NCBI RefSeq assembly: GCF_002811985.1
Contig: NZ_NPDU01000094.1
Coordinates: 1 to 14,781 of the forward strand
Length of the DNA: 14,781 nt
From: Leptospira adleri
Lineage (GTDB): Bacteria; Spirochaetota; Leptospiria; Leptospirales; Leptospiraceae
Direction: 5' to 3'
The notes beneath the pieces were generated by a model that was not told the DNA's origin, did not search any database, and saw only the letters and a list, made by a program, of their open reading frames with translations. The translations under genes and the position numbers were made by a program. This document shows positions 14,755 through 14,781 of the stretch, in pieces. The first letter of the stretch is position 1, and every line of letters starts with the position of its first letter.

Positions 14755-14781
14755 AATCCTTTTGATGAAAAAATCGATTAT
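14755..14781. other. Right edge, uninterpretable
   Basis: Only 27 bases remain after the transposase stop. One frame is open (KILLMKKSI-like), but there is too little to call a gene. Confidence 0.2.

Noticed and set aside
1..14781. CRISPR arrays, tRNA or rRNA genes, riboswitches
   Set aside because: No regularly spaced repeats, no cloverleaf-like or rRNA-like segments, and no recognisable riboswitch core were seen on reading both strands.

Overview
The window most resembles a Leptospira (spirochaete) chromosome. This is inferred from moderate-to-low GC, abundant TCG/CGA/TTCGA-type codons, spirochaete-like lipoprotein signals, and the mix of dense coding DNA with long decayed intergenic stretches. 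No rRNA, tRNA or CRISPR array was found, and the species cannot be fixed from sequence reading alone.

Left part (1-7433) is a compact metabolic and sensory region. All genes but the last are on the minus strand. From the left edge they are: a FIST-domain sensory protein cut by the window edge (missed by simple ORF calling because it is open at the edge), a 12-helix MFS transporter, an ArsM-type arsenite methyltransferase, an AlkG-type rubredoxin, an AlkB alkane/fatty-acyl hydroxylase with all four His-rich motifs, and an AraC-family regulator of the YqhC/PF06719 kind. An SDR oxidoreductase is divergent from the AraC gene. AlkB and rubredoxin form a hydroxylase plus electron carrier; the AraC-SDR pair may handle downstream aldehydes or ketones (inference). 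ArsM and the MFS protein may form an arsenic methylation/export pair (inference). Two clean inverted repeats lie upstream of alkB, and good promoter matches precede arsM and the SDR gene.

Middle part (7434-9743): about 1.08 kb without a conventional gene holds an 11-bp perfect inverted repeat just after the SDR gene, two pairs of small hairpins, and a 60-codon hydrophobic reading frame lacking a standard start. It is followed by an ankyrin-repeat putative lipoprotein in which one repeat has been duplicated and shortened.

Right part (9744-14781) looks like a decaying accessory island. It is bracketed by two broken IS481-family transposase relics in opposite orientation (9815-10033 minus; 14246-14754 plus). 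Between them are a GC-richer hypothetical gene that looks foreign, at least four apparent pseudogenes with in-frame stops or frameshifts that I reconstructed by translating across the breaks (10914-11143 plus; 11184-11566 minus; 11968-12703 minus; 13984-14166 plus), and one intact lipoprotein with an Ig-like (He_PIG-type) segment and a Cys-rich tail.

I did not find a convincing wholly new system. The most informative points are the alkB-side regulatory repeats with the AraC/SDR context, the ArsM-MFS pairing, the A-AAA-AAG slippery heptamer exactly at the frame junction of the right-hand IS481 relic, and the clustered pseudogenes.
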